Shown: positions 24,050 through 36,600 of the stretch, in pieces | Layout: every line of letters begins with the position of its first letter | How positions within the stretch are numbered: the first letter of the stretch is position 1 | DNA from: Owenia fusiformis | Lineage: Eukaryota; Annelida; Polychaeta; Sabellida; Oweniidae | DNA: 64,000 bases | Assembly (NCBI GenBank): GCA_903813345.2 | Contig: CAIIXF020000007.1 | Span: 19,207,564-19,271,563 of the forward strand | Direction: 5' to 3' | Program-made: the position numbers and the translations under genes | The notes under the pieces: model-generated | What the model saw: the letters and a program-made list of their open reading frames with translations, nothing else | What the model was told of the DNA's origin: nothing | The model's database searches: none

Positions 24050-25020
24050 GCTCACACAGTGAGCCTATGGGATCGACCAAGCGTCCGTCCGTTGGTCCGT
24101 CCGTCCGTCCGTCTGTTGGTCCGTCCGTCCGTCAACATTGGCCGCACAAATTAAAACTGCTATTCGGATTGAGTCATAACCACATTCATTTTATGCATAT
24201 CCATGATGCCTATTTGACCTATCATCGCCATTTCCCAAGTTCGCCCGGTTTCCGAGAAATTGCTGATTTGACGTCAAAAAGTCAAATTTTTGTAAATACT
24301 AGACACTTTGTTGAAGAAGAACTTTCAAATAACTTGTAGTATTTGCTTTATATGCTGCTTATGTCCTCTGAAGATTTCAAAGCTCTTGGAATTACAATTT
24401 TTGGTGTTTACTCTATAAAATTTGACAAAAAGTAGGACTTAGTCATTTTCAGGAAACTTTCTCATGTATAAAGTCAATGGCAGGTTTTGTGATTGACAAG
24501 TTTCTCAAAGTTTGCCTTATACTTGATCATTTCTTGCAATGAATTACATTATTACTAGATTTAAGCATTCCCTACATATTGCTCAATATATGTCAGCATC
24601 AAATTTTTACCGTTTTTGAGATATTTGACGTCAAAAAACAGTAAAAATAAGTTATTTTTCAACTTGCTTCAATTTGACCAAATTTTTTTTTGAAAATCAT
24701 CTACAAGTTGCCAGGTGTTCAAATCTGACATTAGTTTTAGGATTTGACCTTTACTTGACCTTCAGTGACCTTCGAAAGGTCAAAAAAGATGATTTTTCAA
24801 ATTGATTTTTGGATGTAAATTTTGGTCCGCTTAATCACAAAAGACCTTACTGAGCTCTGACTAAGTAAAATTTTCAAGGTCAAAGGTCATCAAACTAGGG
24901 TCACACAACTGTGCTATCTAAGTTTCTCAAAGTTCGAGACTACAAATCCAAATCAATATTTTGGTTTGAAAGTCAGGATATACATTCCTCTGAAGGTTCC
25001 AAACTGTGTGAGCATAGGAC
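24050..25020 (+). repeat. Repeat element with (CCGT)n tract and short inverted ends
   Basis: GGCTCACACAGT (24050) is partly matched in reverse complement by ACTGTGTGAGC (25008-25018). The left end carries a (CCGT)n microsatellite at about 24083-24132. The rest has repeated TTTGACGTCAAAAA and AAGGTCAAA words but no coding frame. This fits a non-autonomous dispersed repeat of about 970 bp. Confidence 0.55.
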
Positions 25021-25129
25021 CGTGGGTCCTTTCATTATAAAAAAAAATTAAGTAAATTAAAAGTTAATTCTTCTTGTAGATGTCATTCTATGTTTTAAGA
25101 TCAAAATCTCTGTGTGGTACGTTCAGTTC

Positions 25130-26360
25130 TGTTAAATCACTCATCTTTCTACACTCTATTTTTTAATTTTGTTTGTTTTCTCTGCTACTCCCCCTTTTGC
25201 TGGATGAGATAGAACAAATCAAATTTTACAGTTTTCTGAGATCTTGACATAGGATAATTTAATTCATTTGGGATAACTGTTTTTCCAGACATAGAACAAT
25301 TGAATACTGAAAATCACATGTTTACAGCTATATTTCACACTTGAGACCATGCTAGATGGAAAGAGCATCGTCAAATTAGGGGGAATCCACATTTATCTCA
25401 TTTTGGCCAAAAAGTGACATAGAACACTTTGGCTCTTGAACAGCGAAATGCTTAAAATTGTCTGCTAGTTGGCCAGAGACCAAAATTCCAGCAGAATTTG
25501 AGAACAGAATCGATTTTTTCGTTCTGCGTAGGGCATTAAAATCACTTTCAACCCTTCTGTGTGCATAAGAATGGTCATAAGAGGCCCGTTGAGGGTCATA
25601 AATGAAAGAAAGCACTCTGAAATTCCGTCGAATTGCAGGTTATTTCTTCATTTTTTTGCTAAAGTTACATGATTTTGAGGGCCCATATCTCACTGAAATT
25701 GCTACAATGTAGCGATTTTTCATTTTTGCAGGCTGGATACATTACCGTTTTTATTTTGACATGTTATCCTATGAATATCATGCTAACTATGGAATAATAG
25801 AAGGAATGATACGTTTCGTTTCGTTGAATTACATTGATGAATGAATGCTTACAGGGGGACGTCATTAGAATATTTCAAATGCTATGTGGACTGGAAATGC
25901 TTGCCAAAAACAGTGAAATAACTATATATATATATGTGGGTATGGGCAGTGTGCCTTTCAACAACTGACCCATACCATGGGCTTTCAAGAGAATTTAAAT
26001 AAAGAAAAGGCACAGTTCTGGCACTTTTTATTCATCTTAAATTTTTATAAAAACAATTAATTAACAAACAAAAAAACAGTTGAATAGCAAACTAGAAAAC
26101 GAACACAATGACACGCAGTATCTAAATAACAGTTAACTGGGGGTTTTGTTGTATATTAATGTCAAAAGAAGTAACATATTCAAAGTGCGGTGCAACTTAC
26201 ATGGTCACACGTTTCCAACAAAAACAAAAAAATGACCTTTTGAAGGAAAAATCACTCTTTTCACGTCATTATTGTCACTCTGTTGCTAATATATTTATTA
26301 TCAAAAGATTATTATTTACATTATTTTAAGACTTTTTATTAATTGATCTTCTTGGTGTAT
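25130..26360. other. Non-coding stretch with (TA)n
   Basis: No gene is visible. A short (TA)n tract lies at about 25923-25934, and AT-rich sequence follows. Confidence 0.45.
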
Positions 26361-26362
26361 TA

Positions 26363-26720
26363 CATCACGGTGAGATAGCACAAAGGGCAACATTCGGAAA
26401 ACACATAAAATATATCAAGTCAAAAACGCATATCAAACTATGCATTTCTTTGAGATCAATCGTCGACAAACAGTTTGCAAAAATGTGGCAGAAAAGAAAA
26501 TTGAGTTTATCTATTTACATCACAATGAAAAAGAACAAGGGGCAACATTGAAAACACATACAGTAATTAACAAGTCAAAAATGCATCTTCAGATCAATTG
26601 CTCCCATACAGATTGCATTAAAGTGGCAATGAAATACTGAATTTATTATTTTACATGACAGTGAGGAAGCAAAGGGGGGGGGGGGGCATTTTAAAACACA
26701 TTAAATATCGCAATTTCTAA
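26363..26720 (+). repeat. Three diverged tandem units (~155/135 bp)
   Basis: Related units start near 26363, 26518 and 26653, each beginning ACATnACnnTGA..AGCA/GAACAA..GGGCAACAT and running to AACACAT..AAGTC/ATCGC. The third contains a G12-14 homopolymer at about 26676-26688. Confidence 0.65.
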
Positions 26721-27142
26721 AAGGTTACTCTTGACTTTTCACAACGGTTGTACTTTAATCTATAATAAGCACTATCATTCTAGGGTAAGTTCCTGCTGAA
26801 AACGCTTCCAATAAAAGGAAAAGAGGGTTTATCTTTTGTTCACTAAATTAAATGCTGTACAAAGCTTTTTCATATAAGTTTTCTTGAGAAAATGAACTGT
26901 TGGAAAAAATACGTTGTTCGTAAAATTAACCACAATTTACGCGTCACCTCCAGATCGTTCGTGACCAGTGAGTATAAACGAACTTTTAACATGAAAGTTT
27001 ACCAATTAAACCTTATTAATTCAAATGCTTTACTATACGGGCATTTAGGAAGTATGAGCACTATTACTATTCATTTTAGTTTCATTTATAAGTTACGATC
27101 GTACCAAAAATAAACAATTAAACAATTCCGTATGGGAGCAAT

Positions 27143-27148
27143 TTTATT
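27143..27148 (-). promoter_or_regulatory. Candidate polyadenylation signal of gene A
   Basis: AATAAA on the - strand, 130 nt downstream of the gene A stop codon. Position and word fit a polyadenylation signal, and no competing signal is closer. Confidence 0.5.
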
Positions 27149-27277
27149 CGTTCAATGCATATAATAGAATATTGTGCCTATGGCTACGTGTGAATACCAG
27201 ACCAAGCACTGAAGGATGTGTTTCATCCAGTATGCTTTTTGGTTTCCTTTTCTTACTGAATGAATGCAACAATCGGG

Positions 27278-27639
27278 TCACTTATAGTAATAGCAAATGT
27301 ACAGATCCACATTTACGCCAGATGTAGACAAATATGGTGTATTACCACCTGTATCAACCAGTGAATTTGCCGCAATCAAATAGTCCTCACAATCAAAATG
27401 AAAAAGTTCCAGTATTGATGTCATTCCCATTACAGCTTGACACGCACCTGTTGTCTTTGGGAACATGTAGAAGGGTTGATCAGTGGGGAGGTGTATAGGG
27501 GTACTGACAGAGTCATCATCACGACAGCAGAAATGGATCTTGGTGTTATGGTCGTATATCCCGTATGGCAGTTCACCACTAAACGAGTTGGAGTTGAAAA
27601 TATTTTCATCGTCCCACTTGAGCCAACCGTCTTCAAAAC
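27278..27639 (-). CDS. Gene A last exon: ApeC domain, second half
   Basis: Acceptor CTTGTAG, phase 1 entry, 120 codons to TGA at 27280-27278. Visible ApeC hallmarks: [19 protein letters not shown], then [41 protein letters not shown] and a final [10 protein letters not shown]. The FCCR and CQ.V.GM signatures and the closing C.YY are typical of the family, and the domain reaches its normal end, so the C-terminus is complete. Confidence 0.85.
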
Positions 27640-30600
27640 CTACAAGTAGCTTAGCTAGATGAGATTAAAATTGTTACGCGTATCCAAAATTTTAGCAACA
27701 AGTGGATCACGGATTATAAAGCTTGGCGATTTAACAAATGGGGAAAACGTTTCAAACATAAGTAGGAATGGAGATTACGATTACAAAACATTTGCAAGAT
27801 TACTTTTGTCGATAAGAAAGTTTACCAATAAACCAATAAATTTTACAAATAAAATGAATAAGCGCATTGTACCATACGGTAAAATCTGTTGGGTGCTCTA
27901 CGCTTTGTTGAAATGATATGCTTCTAAGATACGATATCTATTTGAAAAGGACATACATTGTGTGACAAAAATTCGGTAACCATTTATTGAAATGCAAAGA
28001 AATGCATTTTTTCCTTAATTACTGAATTAACAAAATAACTTGTAAATTGTATTTTTGTCGAATAAAATGATAGTTTTCCTCTTTACCTGTTGGACACGCC
28101 TGTCCCGATGCTCTATATAGGCAGTAGCTACCAGTAGGCCACGTATTAGGAACACAGATCGCGGCATAGTCTGTAGTTTTCATACAGAAATGAAGACGAA
28201 TGTCGTCCTTTCCGTAAGTCAAAGGAAAATGAATCCCGGTTGTCCAAGAGTTTGAAGAAAAGGTATTTTCGGTATCAAAGTACCGGTCCCCTGTTGACCA
28301 AACGAAACCTTCACTTCCGATTGTTGGACAACCGTCCAGTGGTATGGATTCATTCAGAGGGCCAACACGAGGAAGACCATAGAAGCCAGACGGCCAAAAT
28401 GCTGAAAGAATCAAGGGAGTTTACAGGCACATCTTCACACGCTCGCTCTTCACTGCAACCGACAGGAGCCGAGAGAACGAATATGTGATAGACATTGGTA
28501 CGAATTTGATCAAGAAAATGACTAAATTAACTTAATCAATAAGGTTCAGCATACCAGACTCCATGCAAAAGTATGCCCTGGTTCAATTACCGACCCATAA
28601 GGTCGAGCCATCTAATCTAGCACACACCATGGGCTTACATACACAAATCGGGCAGAGTTCAAAGAAAAACTATATATAGGACAATGAACCTCTAGGAGAG
28701 TCTTATATAGGCCTAGAGAGTCTAATTCACGCATTAAGGTTAAACTGTTTCTTTTATTAAAACTATTCCTGAGTACTGAGATTCGGAATGTTCGAACATG
28801 AAATGGTTCTTACGTAAGCAGCATGTCAAACCATCAGCATGGAGATACTTCTCCGGTGGACAACTACAGACGTACGAGCCAAAACTGTTGGTACAAGTAT
28901 CACTGCACCCTCCGTTGCTTGTAAGGCATTCATCAATGTCTGTTTACGCAGTGAAATCATAAAAGTACAAACTGGTACATTTTTATACTAAGCTTATCAT
29001 TCATTATGTCGTAAGCTTATAAGGACACTGCCCTCTTCAAATCTTTGAAGTAACCCTAAACACATTGGTTGAATATAAAATTACTCGAGTGTACAAAATG
29101 AAGAAAAATAAACACTGTTCCACAACTAGTAACTTTGATGGCTCAACTTCCGAAGTTCGATTTCGGTAAGATTTTTTGTTTTGTCGATTTAAACCTACTT
29201 ATAAGTCAATTCGCAGTTTATAATTTGGCTCAACGTTAGGCGATATATCTAGGCTTTGAAAAATGCCTTCGGGTTTGAATTTATCCTTTAAACGAAGCAG
29301 TCATTCATTTAGCCACTCGCCTTTGTTACATTGACGTAAGACCATGATATTACCAATGTTACTTTGACGTAGACACTTGGTTACTTTGACGGAAAATAAA
29401 TTAAGGTAGATTGATCTGTGCAATGCTGATACCGACCGGTTAATAAACAATAGTATCAAAAGTTGTAAACATTTTCCAGTCATTTAAGACTTCCAAAACG
29501 AAATTGCACAACTAGTAGTTAAACCATTTTAACAATGTCTGGCCAACTATTAATATGTCGTTTCTAGCTCCACACCTTGGCAAGACATATATATGAGAAT
29601 AACAAAATCATCTTTGAGTCTATGATACTGAACAACATATTTTAGTTGTATTTGTGATACTTTGATTACATATATATAATAATAAAAAGTTTTTTGGATG
29701 CCTCTTTTTTGCAGATGATACAGCATCATCTGGTTTGTCGGACGATAAAGAGATATTTTTCATTATTGCAATATATAAGAGACAGAGCTGGATTTTTCCT
29801 AATAGTCATACTCCGTCGTGATAACGAATTATTTGTTGGCAATGCCATTAAGAATTAACTGTTTAATTTTAAACGATGTGAGTGTTGAAAAACCAAAACC
29901 AAAAATGATTGTACAAAATCGCTTTGATGCCCGGGATGGGCATCAAAGTTTCTCTACTCAGTTGAATGTTCATAATAAGTAAGCATCACTTTAGTGGGCC
30001 CAGAAATTTTTTAGGGCCCCAAAATTTTCAATTTCACAATAGGGCATCTGTACCACTGAACCATTTTGATATTTCGTTAGTCTAAGTGCCATTTTGATAC
30101 GAATACATTCAAAAACATCACAAAATGCATTTCATTCATGAACCACGGAGTCGTGCGTTTCATGCACCACTAACACATGACGTTAACATGAATAAATGTT
30201 TCTAATGTAATTCATTAATAAATTATATTGGCTCATTATATCAGCTCATTGGTGTTTTTGTATAATTGATAATAAACAGTGTTGTTGTTTTTCAATCAAA
30301 AGCTAGGAATTCAAACCGTGAGTTTCTCGCTTCTTGGTGATGCTAAATGTATTCTAAGAAATCATTTTAAATTTCAAGACATAGGGTCACTGGTTGCCAA
30401 GACTTCCTAGAATACGCAATGGCGTATGTGAATACAATTGCCATGAACATTCGTCAATGTAACACATGTAAAACTGATACGTGAAAGTAACATAAGCTAA
30501 AAATAATGAAATCGTCGAAGTAACATTGGTCTTACGTCAATGTAACAAAAGCCAGTGATTAAATGTATGCATTCGTTTAAACGGTAAACGTTAAACTTAA

Positions 30601-33600
30601 AGCCAAAATACATCGTCTAACGTTGTGACAAACTTATGAATTGGTTTAAATCGAGAAAACAAAAATTGTGAACACCGGAAGTTGAGCCATCTTGTTACTT
30701 TAACGTTCCGTCAAAGTAACTAGTTGTGGAACAGTTAATAGAGGCACATACATTTATTTACATACGTGTAGTTACAATGTTACATAAAATTAAGTCTTTT
30801 GAAAGACCATGATACATTTAATATTCATTTAAAACTAGCATATCATAATTGCACTATACCAGCTTCGCAAAGAGTTCCCGTAAATCCGGTACAATTACAG
30901 GAAAAGCCATTGACCAAATCCACACACGCTTGCCCATTCATACACGGTATGCTTGAACACTCGTTGATGTCTGTTTCGCAGTCACTTCCTGTGTAACCGG
31001 GCTGACAGTCACATTCATACTGGTTGTTCAAGTCATTACATGTCCCCCCGTTAAGACAAGGAGAAGAAGCACACTCATCAATATCTAAAATGGTAGCATT
31101 AACATTATAAAGCACAATCATCCAAGGAGAAAATTCCAAAATGTATCAAAATACAAACAGAAGCAATGACAGCAAAAGCACAACCCCCGGGGCACAACCA
31201 AAGCATGAATACATGTGGAGGTGACACGAAATTTATCCATCGTTCATAGATTGAATTAAGTCCTAAGGGATTGAATTTTTTAAACCGTTGTCTACAGTAT
31301 ACAGTATTTGTTAACGTTTGAATGTAAAATGCTTTTCAAACGCGTCTTCGGTATTTCAGTTCACTGTGAGTGTGATAAATCCCATATTGGACCAGACCTT
31401 GGTTTGAAAATCTTCATTACTGAGTAATAATGCTAAATAAGTGCAAATTAATAAAGAAACAATAACTATTAATTTATGTATAAAGCTAGCTACTGTATTT
31501 AATCCAAATTGTCGTCTCTGTTATCACCCTCTTATAATAGCACTGACCCAAAAAATCAAAATAACGCCTTATTCAAACTTTTTCGATCCTGTGAAGAACC
31601 CCTATTCTTACTATCGAAAATGGTATTCTGTTGCTAAGTCAATAGTCAATGGATTTGTGTACATCCCCACGTAAGTCAATGCACATTTGCTGAAATACTC
31701 GTTTTCTCAGAAGAACTCAAGTTCATCGAGTCTCAACAAATTGACAAAACAGATTCATGTTGGATAGTATTGCGAGAATCCATTTTCAATAGTAGTAAAT
31801 TAAAAGTGGTCCTTAACAGGACATAGGGCTTGCTTTTTAGAACTTTTTGTTGGCTCTATTATAAGTGACTTACTCTGTTCGCAGGTCGCCCCAGTGAAGC
31901 CAGGTACACACGAACAGGTGAAGTCTGTTGCAGAAACACCTGTTATACAGTCTCCACCGTTGTGACACGGGGCGCTTGTACAGGGGCCTACAAAGAGAGA
32001 CGTATTACTAAAAACCCATGAATTCAAAGTTTTGTTCTGCTGAGGTCATTTATTTAACAAATACACCACATGCATATGTCCAATGTTTTCTTCGGGAATT
32101 CTTTTTACCTTTTGAAATTTTGACTCACAAAGTATAGACCCATTTAACGTGTCAGGTTTCATATAAGCCTAATTATATGATTTTGTTCCGAATGGCGCCT
32201 GAGTTTTGTATAACTTCGTCGTATCATTCATGTCATTATGCCGTTTTTTTGGCATAATTCTGCTCTCACATACGAAAATAGCGATGTAGGTTAAACAGTT
32301 CCCACACATGGGCATCCTTCAGTGGGTTACTATCTCGTTTTCAAATAAAATGGATATAGAATTACTTCCCACATACACCTTTCTAATAAACGTGAAATTC
32401 AATGGCAAACATATCGAATTATTTGATAAAATAATAAACCCAGAATACGTGTAAAGTTAGGCACGTCCGTACCCTTTGCATTCGTTTGACTTCACTTCTT
32501 AAAAGAGAGCTTCGTCTTTAGTTTAACTAGACTCTGCACGCAGGGTAGCACGTCCGAGTAGCCCTGAATACTTCTTGGCTTCCACAAATTATGTGCTCAG
32601 TTAAATATCGATATGCTGCGTCCTGAGACACAGTTAACGTTTTTTAAAAAGAAAATGCATTACTTCGGGTTTTTTAAGATATCAATGCATTAAAGGGACC
32701 AAACACCTTACAAAACTTCTTAACGGAGAGGAATAAGGGAAAATGCTTGCCGGATTCTGAATCTGTGTATTTTTTAATGATTTTTCACCGTCTTAGAATT
32801 TCAATTTTTTTTCCTTTGAAAAAATGAGATTTGCATTGTTTTCCAATTAGAAAAATGAGTAAACATGAATAGCCCGAAATATAACGGTGAGATTTTGTTT
32901 TAAAAAATCATGGATATCAAGGCTAAATATAGCTATAGTAAACATAAAAAGCAATGCTTGGACTCTTCATATTCACACAAAAAATTAATTAGTAAATGAG
33001 GTTTGATATTTGTGAGAATAAGTTGTACGAGGTGCAATGCTCTACAAACACCACACTACAGGGTGGATTAGGATCAATGACACACATAAAAATTAATTTA
33101 AAAATATTTCATGATAATTATCTCAAACAAAAGCAGTTGGCGAAGGATACGTTTCATTACACTCAATAAATAGGTATCACTTTTGACTATATATAAATAT
33201 CTCATGGGAATGTATTTCCATCTGCTCAAGATATTATATTTTAGCTTCGAAAATCACAATCGTTGGATAATACATTTGTCTCAGAATGATAGGCCGCCCT
33301 GTAGCAATGTAGCTTTCACTTGAAGTGTACCCTTGAGAATAATGAACTTACTTTCAAATTGGTCTTGCTTTTGTGGTGTATGTGGCTTTTTAGCAAATCT
33401 TCCACGCTCATTTCTTTCCAGAACCATCATCTTGTTCAAATGTATCACTATACGCGCATGTATAGACAGATGACATAGATATACATATAAATTATATATT
33501 GCACCTGTATTTACTTACATATATTCCATTTGGAAAAATGCAAATGCATGAACATATATTTTCATCTTATATATGACTTCAAGCTAACATATTATTTCAT

Positions 33601-36600
33601 ATTTATATTTTCATAGTTAGTTTAACATGAATAATAGATCCATGAGAACAATATTCTTTTTTTTTAAATTGATGGGTTTACTGTGAATTCAATAAATTAC
33701 AATTTGCAAGGGGTAAGTATACTGTATTAGCTAGCTAGTTTTATGTTAGGCCAGGGTAATTAAATTAGTTGTTTCTCTTTCTTCTATTTTTCAAAATTGA
33801 TACGGGAATGACGGTTTTTATTTATTTTACCTTTTTTGTTTATCTAAAATGCTGATGAGGGACGGGATGATTTTTTTCTTTAAAATAACTGTAAAAACAA
33901 ATAACTAATTTAGAAGGAAATAAACTGAGTTTATGTTGAATGTATATGTTGAATTTAGCCTACTTTACTGGTATATTTGATCATATATCAGTACCACGAT
34001 ATTGTCAATTATCCTGATCCATAAAAAGTTAAGAAAAAGTGTTTCACACGCCATGGATGCACGCGAGGTACGGTGTTTTTTTCTCAGAAATGGCAGAAAA
34101 AGGGTGGAGGGGGATTGGGCCACACGCGGGCAAGAATGAGAAACAACTAATTTAATTACCCTAACCTTAGTTCATCCAGTAGTACGTTTTTACTGCAAAG
34201 TAGTGTTTTTATATGCAGCTTAATAGCATAAAATATGTTGAATGAAGCATATGGTGTGGATTAGTCGTGTGACACACAAACTGACCAATACATGAGGGTA
34301 TTAGCTACTTTTCACATAAACCAAAGGAGGACAGTGTTTTTATTTCAACTTGGAGCTTACCTCCACACGACTGATCATGTGACCATGGTGGTGGTCCCCT
34401 TTAAGGGTGATCAAAATTAAGCTGAAAACAATGGATCGCAAGAGTTTTCCCTGTGGGAAAATAGCATGGGAAATATTGTTTTCCACTTTATCCCAAAGGA
34501 ATGCTTTTTTTCTTTCCAGAGATGTGTAAAGGGCTGAAAACCAGGACAACATTTCAGAAAAAATGTTGATGGGCTGTTTGAACCTTCCCTGTCTCAAAGT
34601 CAAAATTTTTTCATCATTTCCTTGAGTGCTTGTCCTGGAGTGTAATGCATTGCCCTAACATATGCACCTGTTTAAGTTCTCAGAAAATAGCCGAAATCCA
34701 ACATTTGACTGTTTGAAATATGTTGCGATACTTTCCGTGCTCCTTCCAGAACATAAACTCCTCAAAATTTTTACAAAAACTCTCCCATCGTTTCGCTGTG
34801 CCATCAGTTTCGTGTCTCTTGAGAGGACGATATTTTCGTTTAATCAATTATTTGGAAGAATATACAAGAACTTATACCTACCACATACTGGAGCAGAGCC
34901 TATTGGAATCTGAAACCAAAATAAACAAGGGTCGCTTTATGTGCTCATTATAAAATTTTGCGAATGACATTTTATGTCACCACCAAAAGTGGTGACATCA
35001 TATTCTTATGGTCTTCGTTCTCTATGACGGCGTTTGGCGTCTGTAATTATGGTTGGCCTATTAGTATAAAGAAAACATGCGTTGTTTACGGGTGTGTAGG
35101 CGTTAATTACGCTCGTGTAGATGTAAAATTACGCCCGTGCTGACGAAAAATTACGCCTGTGTAGGCGTAAATTACGCCCGTGAAGAAGTAAATTCTACGG
35201 GCGTTCAGAATACATTTACAGGCGTGAACTTACGGCGTTAAAATTATTAATTACGGGCGTTAGACTGTTATTTTACACGCGCTGAGAAACATCTTCACGC
35301 CCGTGGAGTTTATTTTTAGCGCCGTAAATTATGAACCAATCAGAACCTTACTTACATGATGATTTAATGCATCCTTGCTAAAAGAGCAACTCCGAGATAC
35401 TTGCGCTAGTATATAGTAAACAACAATCAGAAGCCTGCTTACATTTTAGTGTGTTGCATTGAGGCCCTTAAATATTCGTTCAAGATTGAACTAGATTTAA
35501 CCAAAGAAGTATTCATTTTTTAGAGCAAATTATATTAAAAGGCAAATTGAAGAGACATGTACTGTGTTGGCAGTTATCAACACTCATTGTAGAAACGACA
35601 AAATTGCAGAGTATTTTGAAAAGGTATACATGTTTGGTTTCTAAATACGATGATTTTTGTATAATTCTCCAATCTAGGCGTCGGCTTCAGAGGTAGGCTA
35701 GGTAGGGACTTATTAAGCTCACACGCATTGCAGCTTACAGTCTCCATTATACAGTCAGATCGCTAATGTATCTCTCTAAAGGATGTGTCCAGATACTAGA
35801 ATTATATTATCTGATCAACTGCAAATTGACTCTAGACTAAAGCTATATCCTGCAGATCTGGCATTTTTTGAAAATGTACTGAAAATGTCAAATGAGCCTA
35901 TATACCTAGTATACCTAGCCAACATATGTTCAAATTTGGTGTTAGGGAGATGTGTACTTTTTGGAATCTTTATGCAGCCGTCTTTATATGTCACATGTTA
36001 TTTCCAGGAATACATAACTCATTTAATATACGATGTAAATCTTTCACATTTGCACAAATAGTGCACCGAGATACCCAGAAAAGAAATAATATTTCATATG
36101 CCTCCAATTACAACAGTTGTTCCTGGCACAATCATGAGTATGTTATTAACTTGCACAAGGATCTTGGAGTTGTACTTTTAGCTATAATGCATCGTATCAT
36201 CATGTAAGCAAGATGCTGATTGGTTCATAATTCACGGCGCTAAAATGAACTCGACGGGCGTGAAGATGTTTCTCAGCGCGTGTAAAATAACAGTCTTAAC
36301 GCCCGTAATTAATAATCTTAACGCCGTAAGTTCACGCCTGTAAATGTATTCTGAACGCCCGTAGAATTTACTTCTTCACGGGCGTAATTTACGCCTACAC
36401 AGGCGTAATTTTTCGTCAGCACGGGCGTAATTTTACATCTACACGAGCGTAATTAACGCCTACACACCCGTAAACAACGCATGCATTCTTTATACTAATA
36501 GGCCAACCATATGTAATGGCCATTGACGTCTGTAAAAAATTCTTACAACTTCTAATAACTTAACAAATACTGTTTAGACTGACTTCAAATCTTTCAAACC

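Larger units (their letters stand above)
23110..25475. repeat. Inverted pair framing 2.3 kb
   Basis: CGCTGTTCAAGAGCCAAAGT at 23143-23162, continuing for about 30 bp, is repeated in reverse complement at about 25418-25447. Weaker complementarity extends outward (CTAGCAACGATAGAGCATT against CTAGCAGACAATTTTAAGCATT). Inside are duplicated blocks such as ATAGAACAATT and the 24.05-25.02-kb element. It may be an old composite mobile element, as no transposase is seen. Confidence 0.5.

Noticed and set aside
24083-24132. CRISPR-like array
   Set aside because: The CCGTCCGT repeats are a 4-bp microsatellite without spacers; the genome is eukaryotic.
28240-28488. 82-codon open frame on the + strand over the ApeC exon
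   Set aside because: Antisense shadow of the ApeC exon on the - strand, which has clear family motifs and splice sites.
36090-36207. A host gene inside the foldback element
   Set aside because: The short open frames in the centre show no domain or codon pattern, and one runs into the inverted arm.
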